A DNA stretch of 64,000 nucleotides. Source: Bacteroidota bacterium (GTDB taxonomy: Bacteria; Bacteroidota; Bacteroidia; Chitinophagales; Saprospiraceae). Where the stretch lies: positions 62,001-126,000 of the forward strand of contig JANSWP010000010.1 of the NCBI GenBank assembly GCA_024743405.1. Direction: 5' to 3'. The position numbers were made by a program, and so were the translations under genes. Shown here piece after piece: positions 50,101 through 58,455 of this stretch. The notes under the pieces were generated by a model. That model was not told where the DNA came from. It did not search any database and was given only the letters and a program-made list of their open reading frames with translations. Numbering within the stretch: position 1 is the first letter of the stretch; the number at the start of each line of letters is the position of its first letter.

Positions 50101-53100
50101 GAGTTTGATCTGTATGACTTAAATGATAAAACCCTGCCCGTGCCTGTGATTGGTTGGCATATGATTAAAAAATCAACGCTACAACCTGGCGAACAAGCCG
50201 AAATATATTTTGGTACTTCTGAAAAGTCATTACCGATTCTTTTTGAGCTAGAAAAGAATGGTAAAGTCGAATCCAGAAAATGGTTAACTGTACAAGATTT
50301 GAAGAAGGAAGTCATTGAGGTTTCAGAAGTAGATAGAGGAAATATACACTATCATTTTAGTTATGCTCAACACAATAGAAATTTCAATAATGCATCAACT
50401 ATTACGGTGCCTTGGACAAATAAAGAATTGACCATAGAGTATGGAACTTTTCGAGATAAATTACTTCCTAGTGAAGACGAAGAATGGGTAATTAAGATTA
50501 AGGGATCTAAAGGTGAAAAAGTTGCTGCGGAGATGGTTGCTGGAATGTATGATGCCTCTTTAGATGCTTTTGCAGCAAATAACTGGGGAATGAATCTTTT
50601 TCCCACAAGTTATCCTCAAAGAGGACTAAGAGCAAGAGGATATGCTTCTAATCGTGGAATATTTTACATGCGAGGTTGGCGAAGATCTAATGTTGGGGCA
50701 GTTGGCGCTAGATCTTATGAAAAATTAAATTGGTTCAATTTCAATTTCTACAGTTACGCTTATAGAACTGAAGTTCTGTCTTACGAATCTGTTAATATGC
50801 GTTCAGACAGAATGTTAAGTGCACCTGCAATGGCTGGCGCTGAACCGAGAGCAAGGAAAGAAGCTGCGGTGATGGATATGGCGACTGAAGAAGCCGGTAT
50901 TATAGCTAGTGGAGCTGCGTTGAAGAACCAAAGCAATGCTACTAATTATGATAATGATCCTAGCTTAGATGATGATGGGAATTCGAACCTTGATATTTCT
51001 AATATTAAAGTTCGAACCAATTTAAACGAAACAGTATTTTTCTTTCCAAATTTAATGACTGATGAGGAAGGTAATTTAGTTATTAAATTTAAGATGAATG
51101 AGGCATTGACTAAATGGAAGTTTTTGGGCTTAGCACATACACAAGATTTGAAGATTGGATCCACTACAAAGGAAATTGTTACCCAAAAAGAATTAATGAT
51201 AATTCCAAACCCACCAAGGTTTTTTAGAGAAAATGATGAAATTGAGTTTACGGCTAAGGTGGTTAATTTGAGTGATCGGCAATTGTCAGGGGAAGCGGCA
51301 TTAAATCTAAATAATGCAATGACAGGCAACCCTGTTTTTGGGGATAATTCATTGGTCAATAGGTCATTTGAAATAGAAGCTGGACAATCCTTTCCATTGT
51401 CTTGGCGATTTAAAGTGCCTGATGTGAGTGATGTTCCTATGATTGAACATACTGTTTTTGCACAAGCAGGCGACTTTTCGGATGCTGAAAAAAGTGCAGC
51501 TCCAGTGTTATCGAATCGGATGTTAGTTACGGAAACAAAACCATTGCCTATTCGTGGTAATGAGACTAAAGTATTCACTTTTGAGCGTTTGAAAAATAAT
51601 AATTCTAACACGCTCAAACACCATGGGTTGACATTGGAGTTTACACAAAATCCAGCCTGGTATGCAGTTCAAGCATTGCCTTATTTGATGGAGTATCCAT
51701 ATGAATGTACGGAGCAGATATTCAGTCGATTTTATGCAAATTCATTGGCGACAACGGTTGCCAATTCACATCCTAAAATTAAGTCTGTTTTTGAAAAATG
51801 GCGAGATTATCAACCAGAATCATTGAAGTCTAATTTGTCAAAAAATCAGGAACTGAAAACAGCCCTTTTAGAAGAGACTCCTTGGGTCTTGGCTGCACAA
51901 TCAGAGGAACTGCAAAAGAAAAATATTGGATTGCTATTTGACCTAAACAGAATGAGTTATGAGCAAGAAATTGCCCTTGCTAAATTGACAGAAAGACAAT
52001 TGCCAAATGGAGGTTGGGCATGGTTTCCAGGAGGAAGAGATAGTTGGTATATCACTCAATATATCGTGGAAGGAATGGGGCATTTGGATAAGCTAGGCGT
52101 AAAATCAGTAACTGGTGATCAACAAATATGGAGTGTTGTTCAAAATGCTGTTAGATATTGCGACGCTCGTATGGTAGAAAAATATGAAGATTTGGAACAA
52201 CAGGTAAAAGAAGGAAAAACCACCTTTGAAAAAGACCATTTAGATAATATTGTTATCCATTATTTGTATGCGAGAAGTTTCTTCTTGGAGGATCAATCTG
52301 CGAGAGCGGGCATTAAGGATGCTCCTGAAGACCTAGGTATAAATTATATTCAATTAGAAGGAAAAGTAAAAAAAGTTTTTGAATACTATTTAGGTCAAGC
52401 TGAAGATTTTTGGTTAAGTAAAGGCATGTATCAAGAAGGGATGATTTCTTTAGCTTTACACCGAATGGCGAAAGGGGAAACGGCAGCGAAAATGGTAAGA
52501 AGTTTTAAAGAAAGAAGTTTAAATAATGAGGAATTGGGGATGTATTGGAAATACCAAACAGGGTATTATTGGTATCAATTGCCAATCGAAACACATGCTT
52601 TAATGATTGAAGTTTTTGAAGAGGTTGCCAATGATGCAAAAGCGGTAGACGATTTGAAAGTATGGTTATTAAAAAATAAGCAAACTAATCATTGGAAAAC
52701 AACAAAAGGTACTTCAGCTGCGGTTTATGCACTATTAATGAATGGTGATAATTGGTTGGTCGAAGATACCGTTTTAGATATTGATTTTCCTGCTTCTTCT
52801 AATTCGAAATGGAAGGATCAAATTGAAGAAGCGCAAAAGAATGCGGATGTTGGCACTGGTTATTTCAAAACTAATATTGACGGTAGTGATGTGAGCCAAG
52901 GAATGGCTTCTATTCGAGTTGAAAATCCAAATAATCATCCATCATGGGGAGCCGTTTATTGGCAGTATTTTGAGCAATTGGATAAAATAAAAACTTTCGA
53001 GGAAACTCCTTTGACCTTGAAAAAGCAATTATTCAAAGTAGAAAATAGTCCAACGGGTGAAATCATGAACCCAATTTCTGAAAATGCACCCTTGAAACCT

Positions 53101-53427
53101 GGCGATAAAATTCATGTCAGAATTGAGTTGAGGGTGGATCGAAGTATGGAATATGTACACATGAAAGATATGCGAGCCAGTGGTTTTGAACCAATTAATG
53201 TAATGAGTCAGTATAAATGGCAGGCGGGTTTAGGCTATTATCAAAGTACAAAAGATGCCTCAACGAATTTCTTTTTCTCGAGGTTGCCAAAAGGAACACA
53301 TGTTTTCGAATATCCTTTAAGGGTTGTTCACAAAGGTGACTTTTCAAACGGAGTGACAACGATTCAGTGTATGTATGCCCCTGAATTTACTAGTCATTCG
53401 GAAGGGATAAGAGTAGAGGTGAACTAG
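47182..53427 (+). CDS. Very large alpha-2-macroglobulin-like protein with thioester motif
   Basis: 2081 residues. The N-terminus is a hydrophobic anchor or signal (SIALFFLAITVVIFLFSF, 6-23). A long helical region follows to about 400. Then come macroglobulin MG domains, with AIYRPGQTVFFKGILI at about 614-629 (MG2), and the A2M domain near 1280 (NLNETVFFFPNLMTDEEGNL). The thioester strand YPYECTEQ has C1509 and Q1512, then an alpha-alpha toroid with WAWFPGGRDSWYITQYIVEG. The C-terminal receptor-binding-like domain (about 1950-2081) ends the chain. Bacterial A2M proteins are protease traps guarding the periplasm; here CxEQ is kept, so the thioester is probably functional. Unlike classic bacterial A2M, no lipobox is apparent. 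It is divergent from the caspase operon. Confidence 0.9.
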   Translation: MKKLQSIALFFLAITVVIFLFSFQNNTQYMLNFNNGDYDSAWKTIDSLERQGLPKSALEKTLELFEYAKRDENPAQIIKCLIYRGKYESQLEEDGLVKAIFKWEKEIEEADFPVKPILQSMLAEIYAGYLNNNRWRFQNRTQTTEWKADDIQTWTIEQLIEKSGDLYMASIENEAIQKVKLEDLKVILNNGLNTDGLRPTLYDFLAHRAIDYFMNAQSHLTQPAYKFYIDNAEYFKPAKAFVSLEIKSKDEDSYKYKTLLIFQKLLKIRLESDNVAALADSEIKLWKFLYDHSVSETKANDYEKILEWATENYVAHPVSSEFFFQLANLQFQRGQNYQPNPDEVGKWFWKQALEICEKGIKQYSNSFGASQCKSLQNQILRKSLNIQTEQINLPNSPFLALIEYRNVPNVYVKVVRMNEKRLEKLKEKGRGRDADVQIVDYLNSLPSSQNSIFDLPDDGDYRKHSVEVKIDALPFGKYAVLISDNQEFNIKTGSVGYVNTTISNLGYWHRTDDQNRNEYVVYNRQDGTPQEGVDVAFWSRNYNSIIRKNEFKKIAECKSENGGFLMPNFNSKNSFKVVLKKGKDTLDLDQWFYTNRNQYTPQAFQTMHFFLDRAIYRPGQTVFFKGILIEKDPKGMPKIISNKRVKLIFRDANYQELEQLDLTTNEYGTVNGTFVTPRSGLLGQMTIQVNLGSNSSAKSFRVEEYKRPKFEVGFEPIEGSYRIDSDVLVNGFAKAYAGNNIDGAKVSYRVVREVRFPWLPWWYFRGGYNPWSSESMEISNGTTKTDSEGKFNVEFKALPDRSIPLDKKPEFRYTIYADVIDITGETHSSKTTLRVGTVALDVTIQYPKLASVTELDSIQIETKNLSGTFEATTGSLMIELLKAPKQTFVKRFWQKPDKSLLNQTIFNKAFPHFAFKDEDESQNWNVQKLVHAIDFDTEKSNSIDLSYLDFEPGKYVFTITTEDQFGTPVEVKREFDLYDLNDKTLPVPVIGWHMIKKSTLQPGEQAEIYFGTSEKSLPILFELEKNGKVESRKWLTVQDLKKEVIEVSEVDRGNIHYHFSYAQHNRNFNNASTITVPWTNKELTIEYGTFRDKLLPSEDEEWVIKIKGSKGEKVAAEMVAGMYDASLDAFAANNWGMNLFPTSYPQRGLRARGYASNRGIFYMRGWRRSNVGAVGARSYEKLNWFNFNFYSYAYRTEVLSYESVNMRSDRMLSAPAMAGAEPRARKEAAVMDMATEEAGIIASGAALKNQSNATNYDNDPSLDDDGNSNLDISNIKVRTNLNETVFFFPNLMTDEEGNLVIKFKMNEALTKWKFLGLAHTQDLKIGSTTKEIVTQKELMIIPNPPRFFRENDEIEFTAKVVNLSDRQLSGEAALNLNNAMTGNPVFGDNSLVNRSFEIEAGQSFPLSWRFKVPDVSDVPMIEHTVFAQAGDFSDAEKSAAPVLSNRMLVTETKPLPIRGNETKVFTFERLKNNNSNTLKHHGLTLEFTQNPAWYAVQALPYLMEYPYECTEQIFSRFYANSLATTVANSHPKIKSVFEKWRDYQPESLKSNLSKNQELKTALLEETPWVLAAQSEELQKKNIGLLFDLNRMSYEQEIALAKLTERQLPNGGWAWFPGGRDSWYITQYIVEGMGHLDKLGVKSVTGDQQIWSVVQNAVRYCDARMVEKYEDLEQQVKEGKTTFEKDHLDNIVIHYLYARSFFLEDQSARAGIKDAPEDLGINYIQLEGKVKKVFEYYLGQAEDFWLSKGMYQEGMISLALHRMAKGETAAKMVRSFKERSLNNEELGMYWKYQTGYYWYQLPIETHALMIEVFEEVANDAKAVDDLKVWLLKNKQTNHWKTTKGTSAAVYALLMNGDNWLVEDTVLDIDFPASSNSKWKDQIEEAQKNADVGTGYFKTNIDGSDVSQGMASIRVENPNNHPSWGAVYWQYFEQLDKIKTFEETPLTLKKQLFKVENSPTGEIMNPISENAPLKPGDKIHVRIELRVDRSMEYVHMKDMRASGFEPINVMSQYKWQAGLGYYQSTKDASTNFFFSRLPKGTHVFEYPLRVVHKGDFSNGVTTIQCMYAPEFTSHSEGIRVEVN

Positions 53428-53446
53428 ACTGTACGCCTCATGAAAA

Positions 53447-53482
53447 ATAATATTCGCCGCCACTTGAGGCGGCGAATATTAT
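53447..53482 (-). terminator. Shared terminator between convergent genes
   Basis: A perfect 15-bp stem, ATAATATTCGCCGCC / GGCGGCGAATATTAT, has a 6-nt loop. It is 20 bp after the macroglobulin stop and 31 bp before the end of the leftward T9SS gene. A run of A on the left gives a U tract for leftward transcription. Confidence 0.8.
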
Positions 53483-53512
53483 CTCACCGTTTTGTTGGTT
53501 TTTCTGAAATGC

Positions 53513-56368
53513 CTATTCAATCAACAATTTTGCCCATCCAATTTTGCCTTCTTTTTCTATATTTAAAAAGTACATGCCTTTCGGAAAAGTAGACAAGTCG
53601 ACTTGGGTTATAATATTTTGATTATTAGGAAGTTGTATTGATTTATTTAAAAGTAGCTTTCCGTTTAAATCTGTGATTTTCATATCGTATGCTCCCGTCA
53701 CTACCGATTTTAAATCAACATTTAACATACCTTGTGAGGGGTTTGGATAAATAGAAAATTCGGTTAAATTTTCCGTATTAAAGGTACTTGAAATAATGAC
53801 GACTGCCTCGACTGGGATTCGATCACTGTTACAAATTAGGGTAGGGGAGGCTTCAATTTGCCAGTCAAAGAAATAATAATAAAAACCTGGTCCTCCATCT
53901 GATCCGTTTATACTAAGGATATCATCTACAGCATAAGGATAATCAACACCTTCATTGCTTCTTTTTAGCCTTGGACTATTCATGCCGATACTTTGCTGGT
54001 TGACTGTTCCGTTGGTCGTAAGGATGTAATCATTACCAGTTGGTATAGAAAAATTCAGATCGACAACAGTTGTATCTGATTGAACATTCAAAGGAAAGCT
54101 TTCAATGGTGGTTCCAAATTGATTGATTAAGAGAATCTCTCTTTCTCCATAGGTATCGGTATAAATAGTCACCGATTTTAGAATTATATCTGTTTCTACA
54201 TTAAAATTCATTTCGCCATTAAACCCTTGGCTATTAAAATCCGAGCCTTGATGTTCAATCATACCTACTGCATAATCTCCGCCACCATACCCTAATTGAT
54301 CTTCCACATAATAAGTGGTAGAAACATCAATAAAAGGCGTTTCAAAATTATTACCGGAACCTAAGGCGTTCGTTGAGATTTGGTCTTCAAACCATTGCGG
54401 ATTCGATCCACTGGCAGTCAGAATAACCTGACCAGGTTCAAAAAGTGTGTCATTTTCGACAACTGGAATACTTGGGTTATCAAAAACTTCTACGGTTACA
54501 GATTCGGATTCCCACTCCCCGCAACTTCCATCTATAATAACCGAATAATCACCAGAGGTTGTGACAGAAATACTTTGAGCGGTTTCACCAGTGCTCCATT
54601 CATATTCTATCGCTGGTGAAGAGGTTAGAATTACTTCTTCTCCATCACAAAATGCCAAATCTCCATTAATCGAAATACTTGGGGTTTCGTCAGGTGCATA
54701 TTCAATAGATACAATATTTGAGGTTGTAATACATCCATTAGCATCTATTAAAACAACACTAAAATTACCCGCATTTGAGGTGACAATTGATTGAGAATTT
54801 GCACCATTTTGCCATAAATAAGTGAACCCAACTGGTGCCAATATTTCAACACTTTCACCTGGGCATAAGACCCCATTTCCATTAACCATTAAGTCAACTG
54901 GATTTAATTGACAAGAGGTGTTCTCTTTAATTGTTAAAAATTGATTGATATCTGGATTTTGAATAACGTCCGTATTTCCAGATGGCCATTTGACAACAAC
55001 ATAATCAATAGAAGAGGCGGTACCTAAGCCAAAATATTGAGTCAATGAAGCTGAGATTCCATAAGATTCTCCAGCCCGAACTTCCCTCACTTGAATACCC
55101 CAATCTCCATGAATTTCTATCCGCGCCCCAACTCCTTTTTTGTTACTTTCTATACCTTCTAAATCGATTGCGAAAAAGTTATTGTCATTGCCATCATTAA
55201 TGAAAAGGGCATCTGACTTACCACTGAATTGATTAATATTATTAGCGTAAGAAACGTAAAAGTCTATAAAACCATCGTGGTTTAAATCTCCACAAGTCAA
55301 GGAATTGGGATTAGTGATAGAAATCTGATTTGCATATTCTGTGAAGGTTTTATCTCCATTATTTCGATAAAAAGAACCGGGATTTGTGGTTATTATATCT
55401 ATAAAACCGTCATTGTCAACATCTCTCATAATTCCTTGGATGATAAAGCCATTGAGATTCAAATTAGTTTGATTGGTGATATCCGTGAAATTGCCTCGAC
55501 CGTCATTTTCCAAAATTTGGCATTGGTGGTCGTGATTTGTGATAAAACAATCAAAATCGCCATCATTGTCAATATCTTGAAATTCAGCTGTCCATGATTG
55601 ATATCCAATTTTTAAATTTCGAGCTTCAGACGTATTTGAATAATTGTTGGAACCATCATTTTCAAATAGCGCATTTATCCTTCGGGGGTCTTCAGGATCA
55701 CTTACACCTAACCTACATTTTGCAATATATAAATCAAGGTCTCGGTCATTATCAAAATCTGTCCAAACACTCCCATAATTTCCAGAGTTGTCAGAGGATG
55801 GTTTGGTAGCCATGTCAATTGTTTGATTAGCACTTAGCATATTCCCGGCACCGTCATTTAGCCAAATATGACTCTCAGCATCATCATGACAACCAAAGGC
55901 ATCAAGAAATCCATCATTATTAATATCTGCAAAATTTGCTCCTTGAAGAAAGATGGAACTATTGGGCATAACAGATTCATTTAAGTCGGAAGTAACCGAA
56001 TTGAAAGTCAACAATTTTAGTTGATCGTAAGCCCCACCTGTCATAATATCATTGTAACCATCATTATTTACATCTCCTATTACAATTGCCCATTCACCAT
56101 CATTGGTGATTTGACCATGTTCGTAACTATTAAAAGTTGACCCATCTGATTTCTGAAATTCAATTTGCAAAATGCGTGCGCTATCCAACCTAATGATGTC
56201 ATCCAAACCATCATTATTAATGTCAGCTATTCCTAAAGCTACACCACTAAAAAAATCGGATTCTTCTAATAATTCAATGGTTTTATTGGTAAAAGAAAAT
56301 TGAGCATTGGTTTGCAAAAAAGAAATCAGACCTATCAATACAAATAGGCTCTTGTAAACTTTTTTCAT
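53513..56368 (-). CDS. FG-GAP/VCBS repeat, ASPIC/UnbV protein with T9SS sorting domain
   Basis: Start at ATG 56368 gives a signal peptide (KSLFVLIGLISFLQTNAQ), 951 residues. Residues about 25-430 contain FG-GAP/VCBS-type blades with the repeated 'D.NNDG..D' signature (ADINNDGLDDI, GDVNNDGYNDI, ADINNDGFLDAFG, DIDNDGDFDCF), which are calcium-binding beta-propeller blades. An ASPIC/UnbV domain follows (about 440-510: GVGARIEIHGDWGIQVREVR and SYGISASLTQYFGLG). PKD/Ig-like repeats come next, and a T9SS type A tail (FSIYPNPSQGMLNVDL, GMYFLNIEKEGKIGWAKLLI) ends it. It is exported through T9SS to the surface. Its binding partner is unknown. Convergent with the macroglobulin gene. Confidence 0.9.
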   Translation of the reverse strand: MKKVYKSLFVLIGLISFLQTNAQFSFTNKTIELLEESDFFSGVALGIADINNDGLDDIIRLDSARILQIEFQKSDGSTFNSYEHGQITNDGEWAIVIGDVNNDGYNDIMTGGAYDQLKLLTFNSVTSDLNESVMPNSSIFLQGANFADINNDGFLDAFGCHDDAESHIWLNDGAGNMLSANQTIDMATKPSSDNSGNYGSVWTDFDNDRDLDLYIAKCRLGVSDPEDPRRINALFENDGSNNYSNTSEARNLKIGYQSWTAEFQDIDNDGDFDCFITNHDHQCQILENDGRGNFTDITNQTNLNLNGFIIQGIMRDVDNDGFIDIITTNPGSFYRNNGDKTFTEYANQISITNPNSLTCGDLNHDGFIDFYVSYANNINQFSGKSDALFINDGNDNNFFAIDLEGIESNKKGVGARIEIHGDWGIQVREVRAGESYGISASLTQYFGLGTASSIDYVVVKWPSGNTDVIQNPDINQFLTIKENTSCQLNPVDLMVNGNGVLCPGESVEILAPVGFTYLWQNGANSQSIVTSNAGNFSVVLIDANGCITTSNIVSIEYAPDETPSISINGDLAFCDGEEVILTSSPAIEYEWSTGETAQSISVTTSGDYSVIIDGSCGEWESESVTVEVFDNPSIPVVENDTLFEPGQVILTASGSNPQWFEDQISTNALGSGNNFETPFIDVSTTYYVEDQLGYGGGDYAVGMIEHQGSDFNSQGFNGEMNFNVETDIILKSVTIYTDTYGEREILLINQFGTTIESFPLNVQSDTTVVDLNFSIPTGNDYILTTNGTVNQQSIGMNSPRLKRSNEGVDYPYAVDDILSINGSDGGPGFYYYFFDWQIEASPTLICNSDRIPVEAVVIISSTFNTENLTEFSIYPNPSQGMLNVDLKSVVTGAYDMKITDLNGKLLLNKSIQLPNNQNIITQVDLSTFPKGMYFLNIEKEGKIGWAKLLIE

Positions 56369-56478
56369 TTGAAGATATTTGGTGTGAGAAAATAATTGGC
56401 AATATAAATTAATTTCGACCATTGGCAAAACAGCAATTAAATATTTGAAAGGCGGTTGTCAAAGGAGTTTAATGAAAT

Positions 56479-56518
56479 AAAAAAGAGCTTCTCCTTAATA
56501 AAGGATAAGCTCTTTTTT
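56479..56518. terminator. Bidirectional terminator
   Basis: Arms AAAAAAGAGCTT (56479-56490) and AAGCTCTTTTTT (56507-56518) are perfect, with an inner TCCTT/AAGGA extension. It lies about 75 bp after the ferredoxin gene on the minus strand. Confidence 0.85.
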
Positions 56519-56594
56519 ATTGTTTGAATGGATCGTTTCTAATTTTCTTTTGAGTTGGTTTAAATTTTAACTTCCTGAAAATTTTAATAGGCGC

Positions 56595-56945
56595 TTATTC
56601 CAAATGCAGTCTATCTTTTCTTGCCAATAATTCTTCTGTTGTTTCTACGCGATCAGGGTCTGGTAAACAACAATCGACTGGACATACGGCTGCACATTGT
56701 GGTTCATCGTGAAACCCTTTGCATTCTGTACATTTATCAGGGGCAATAAAATAGTAATCCTCTTGAATTGGATTTAGTGGGTCAGCTACATTGACCGTTT
56801 TGCCATTTTCTAATGTATAATTTCCTTTTACCTGTGTTCCATCTTGTATTGCCCATTCAACACCGCCTTCATAAATTGCATTATTGGGGCATTCCATTTC
56901 ACAAGCTCCACAATTAATACAATCGTCCGTTATAAATATCGCCAT
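56595..56945 (-). CDS. Two-cluster 4Fe-4S ferredoxin
   Basis: Small electron carrier, 116 residues, cytoplasmic. The first cluster motif is CINCGACEMECP (C9, C12, C15, C19). The second is CTECKGFHDEPQCAAVCP (C72, C75, C84, C88), in which eight residues separate the second and third cysteines as in Allochromatium-type ferredoxins. Residues about 24-68 form an inserted segment between the clusters, and the tail is acidic. Extra cysteines C92/C93 follow. The partner enzyme is unknown; no oxidoreductase gene is adjacent. Monocistronic with its own promoter-like box. Confidence 0.93.
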   Translation of the reverse strand: MAIFITDDCINCGACEMECPNNAIYEGGVEWAIQDGTQVKGNYTLENGKTVNVADPLNPIQEDYYFIAPDKCTECKGFHDEPQCAAVCPVDCCLPDPDRVETTEELLARKDRLHLE

Positions 56946-57019
56946 ATTATTATCCTCATTTAACTTATTTGTAATTCACTAATCAATCAGTTTTTACAAA
57001 TTTATTTTAAAAATGGGCG

Positions 57020-57051
57020 CAAAAATAGGATAATGTGCGTTAATATTCAAG
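57020..57051 (-). promoter_or_regulatory. Ferredoxin promoter
   Basis: On the minus strand, TATTTTTG (57020-57027) followed by CGCC fits TAnnTTTG, and CTTG lies 20 nt upstream at the -33 position. Transcription would start about 65 nt before the ferredoxin ATG. Confidence 0.5.
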
Positions 57052-57077
57052 ATGAGGAGGTGCATGAATTTGGGTTC

Positions 57078-57995
57078 TCATTTAATCATTTCTATTCTTT
57101 TCCCTTTTTTATGTTTGCATTTTGGTCGTTTCCAAGCGCCAGCCATTGGTAAGGTGAAAGTACTTTGTCTTAATCGATCACGCATATCAATGAATTCAGG
57201 AAAGTCATACATAAAACTAACCTTTTTATCCGCAATGGCATTTCCATTGGGTTTTTCTTCTTTGGTGACAAAATAGGCGAATGATTCTGCGATATCTTCA
57301 GCAGGGTTGGTTGCTGCATAATCGGTGACAAAACGATCATCATATTTTTCATAAAAAGCATCAATAGCATCATAGTCATCTGGATCAATATTTCGATGTT
57401 CGTTGAAAATGTCTTTCCAGAAATTGTCAAAAAATTGATTGATATAAGAATTTCCATGAGCACATCCTTCTTCCAAGTTGTAAGTATTGCAATTAGTGGT
57501 GTTGGGATTAAGCTGTTCATGATTCAAACTCAAAACATGTGCAAACTCATGAATGGCTGTATAAACGTATTCTTTGTCGCCATTCAAGGTGCCATTAACA
57601 TAAGCCATGTCAATTGCCATTCCCATAGTCCATTGGGTCAAATCTTCATTCAAGGGCTCCACAAATCCATACAATTCTCCTTGTCCATCGATAACCATAA
57701 ATTGAGTAATCCACGGACGATCTCCTGCATCAATCAGTTGTGCAATCAAATCCCACATTTCTTGGTGCTTTACATCATCATGCATCCAATTTTTTCCATC
57801 AAAACCATCATTGATTTTGATGATTTGGTCTCCTAAAATTTCATATAAAGCGACAAAGTCATTTTGGTTAGCTTGTGTATTACTTGTGTTATCATTTATA
57901 GGCTCATCATAGAAGCGGTCATCGCCACAAGATGAAATGGTTAAACAAAAAGTAAAAATAGTCATCGTTACAAAAAGCAAATTCTTCTTTTTCAT
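57078..57995 (-). CDS. Putative zinc metallopeptidase lipoprotein
   Basis: 305 residues with a lipoprotein signal (FTFCLTISSC; C23 lipidated). The zinc-peptidase motif is H149-E150-F-A-H153 in VYTAIHEFAHVLSLNHEQ. A second conserved stretch, TNPAEDIAESFAYFVTKEEK (about 230-249, with E233 and E237), could give the third ligand as in gluzincins, with the AED.AE.FA pattern seen in several putative zinc peptidases. A Cys pair (C169, C178) may form a disulfide. It would act at the outer membrane or in the periplasm. The substrate is unknown. No neighbouring gene is clearly linked. Confidence 0.75.
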   Translation of the reverse strand: MKKKNLLFVTMTIFTFCLTISSCGDDRFYDEPINDNTSNTQANQNDFVALYEILGDQIIKINDGFDGKNWMHDDVKHQEMWDLIAQLIDAGDRPWITQFMVIDGQGELYGFVEPLNEDLTQWTMGMAIDMAYVNGTLNGDKEYVYTAIHEFAHVLSLNHEQLNPNTTNCNTYNLEEGCAHGNSYINQFFDNFWKDIFNEHRNIDPDDYDAIDAFYEKYDDRFVTDYAATNPAEDIAESFAYFVTKEEKPNGNAIADKKVSFMYDFPEFIDMRDRLRQSTFTLPMAGAWKRPKCKHKKGKRIEMIK

Positions 57996-58455
57996 GATTT
58001 TATGGTTTTGTTATAAAAGGCACTTAATAGCTGATTATCAGGGCTATAAAAGGCTCTTTTTAACTCGATTCATTAATTTGTTGAGTAGAAAAGCTGCTTC
58101 ATGTATTGAATTTATTGATTGGAACTAGTAAAGTTAATTTCTAGGATTTTTAGATTTCAATTCCTTTTTTGATGGTTTATTCAAATTTACAAGAAAGGGG
58201 TAAAAGAGGTGGAGACTTTATACTTTTTGTAGGTTTGGTTATAGATTTTTAGCGTTTTTTTATAGATGCTTTTAAGTCAATAGGACATATTAGACTTATC
58301 ACCCTTTGAATAAGGGGGATATGTGAAATCGATACAACACAATATCGAACACAAAACAAAAGGGAAAATGAAAAAATCAGTTTCTGTTTTAAAAAAATAC
58401 TAATCTTTATCTTCATTTTCCCTCGTATTAACATCCAAATTTTATAGTTGTTATA
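57996..58455. other. Non-coding region with inverted repeat
   Basis: 460 bp between two leftward genes. A perfect 12-bp inverted repeat AGGGAAAATGAA (58361-58372) / TTCATTTTCCCT (58412-58423) encloses 39 bp of A/T runs just after the PorE-like gene and may be its terminator. A short CCC/GGG hairpin lies near 58303-58320. No gene or repeated core is recognised. Confidence 0.45.

Noticed and set aside
50946-51617. Leftward 223-codon frame inside the macroglobulin gene
   Set aside because: An antisense shadow of the A2M domain, with no start context or recognisable product.
57396-57836. Rightward 146-codon frame opposite the HExxH lipoprotein gene
   Set aside because: It lies wholly inside the well-supported lipoprotein gene on the other strand and shows no family motif.
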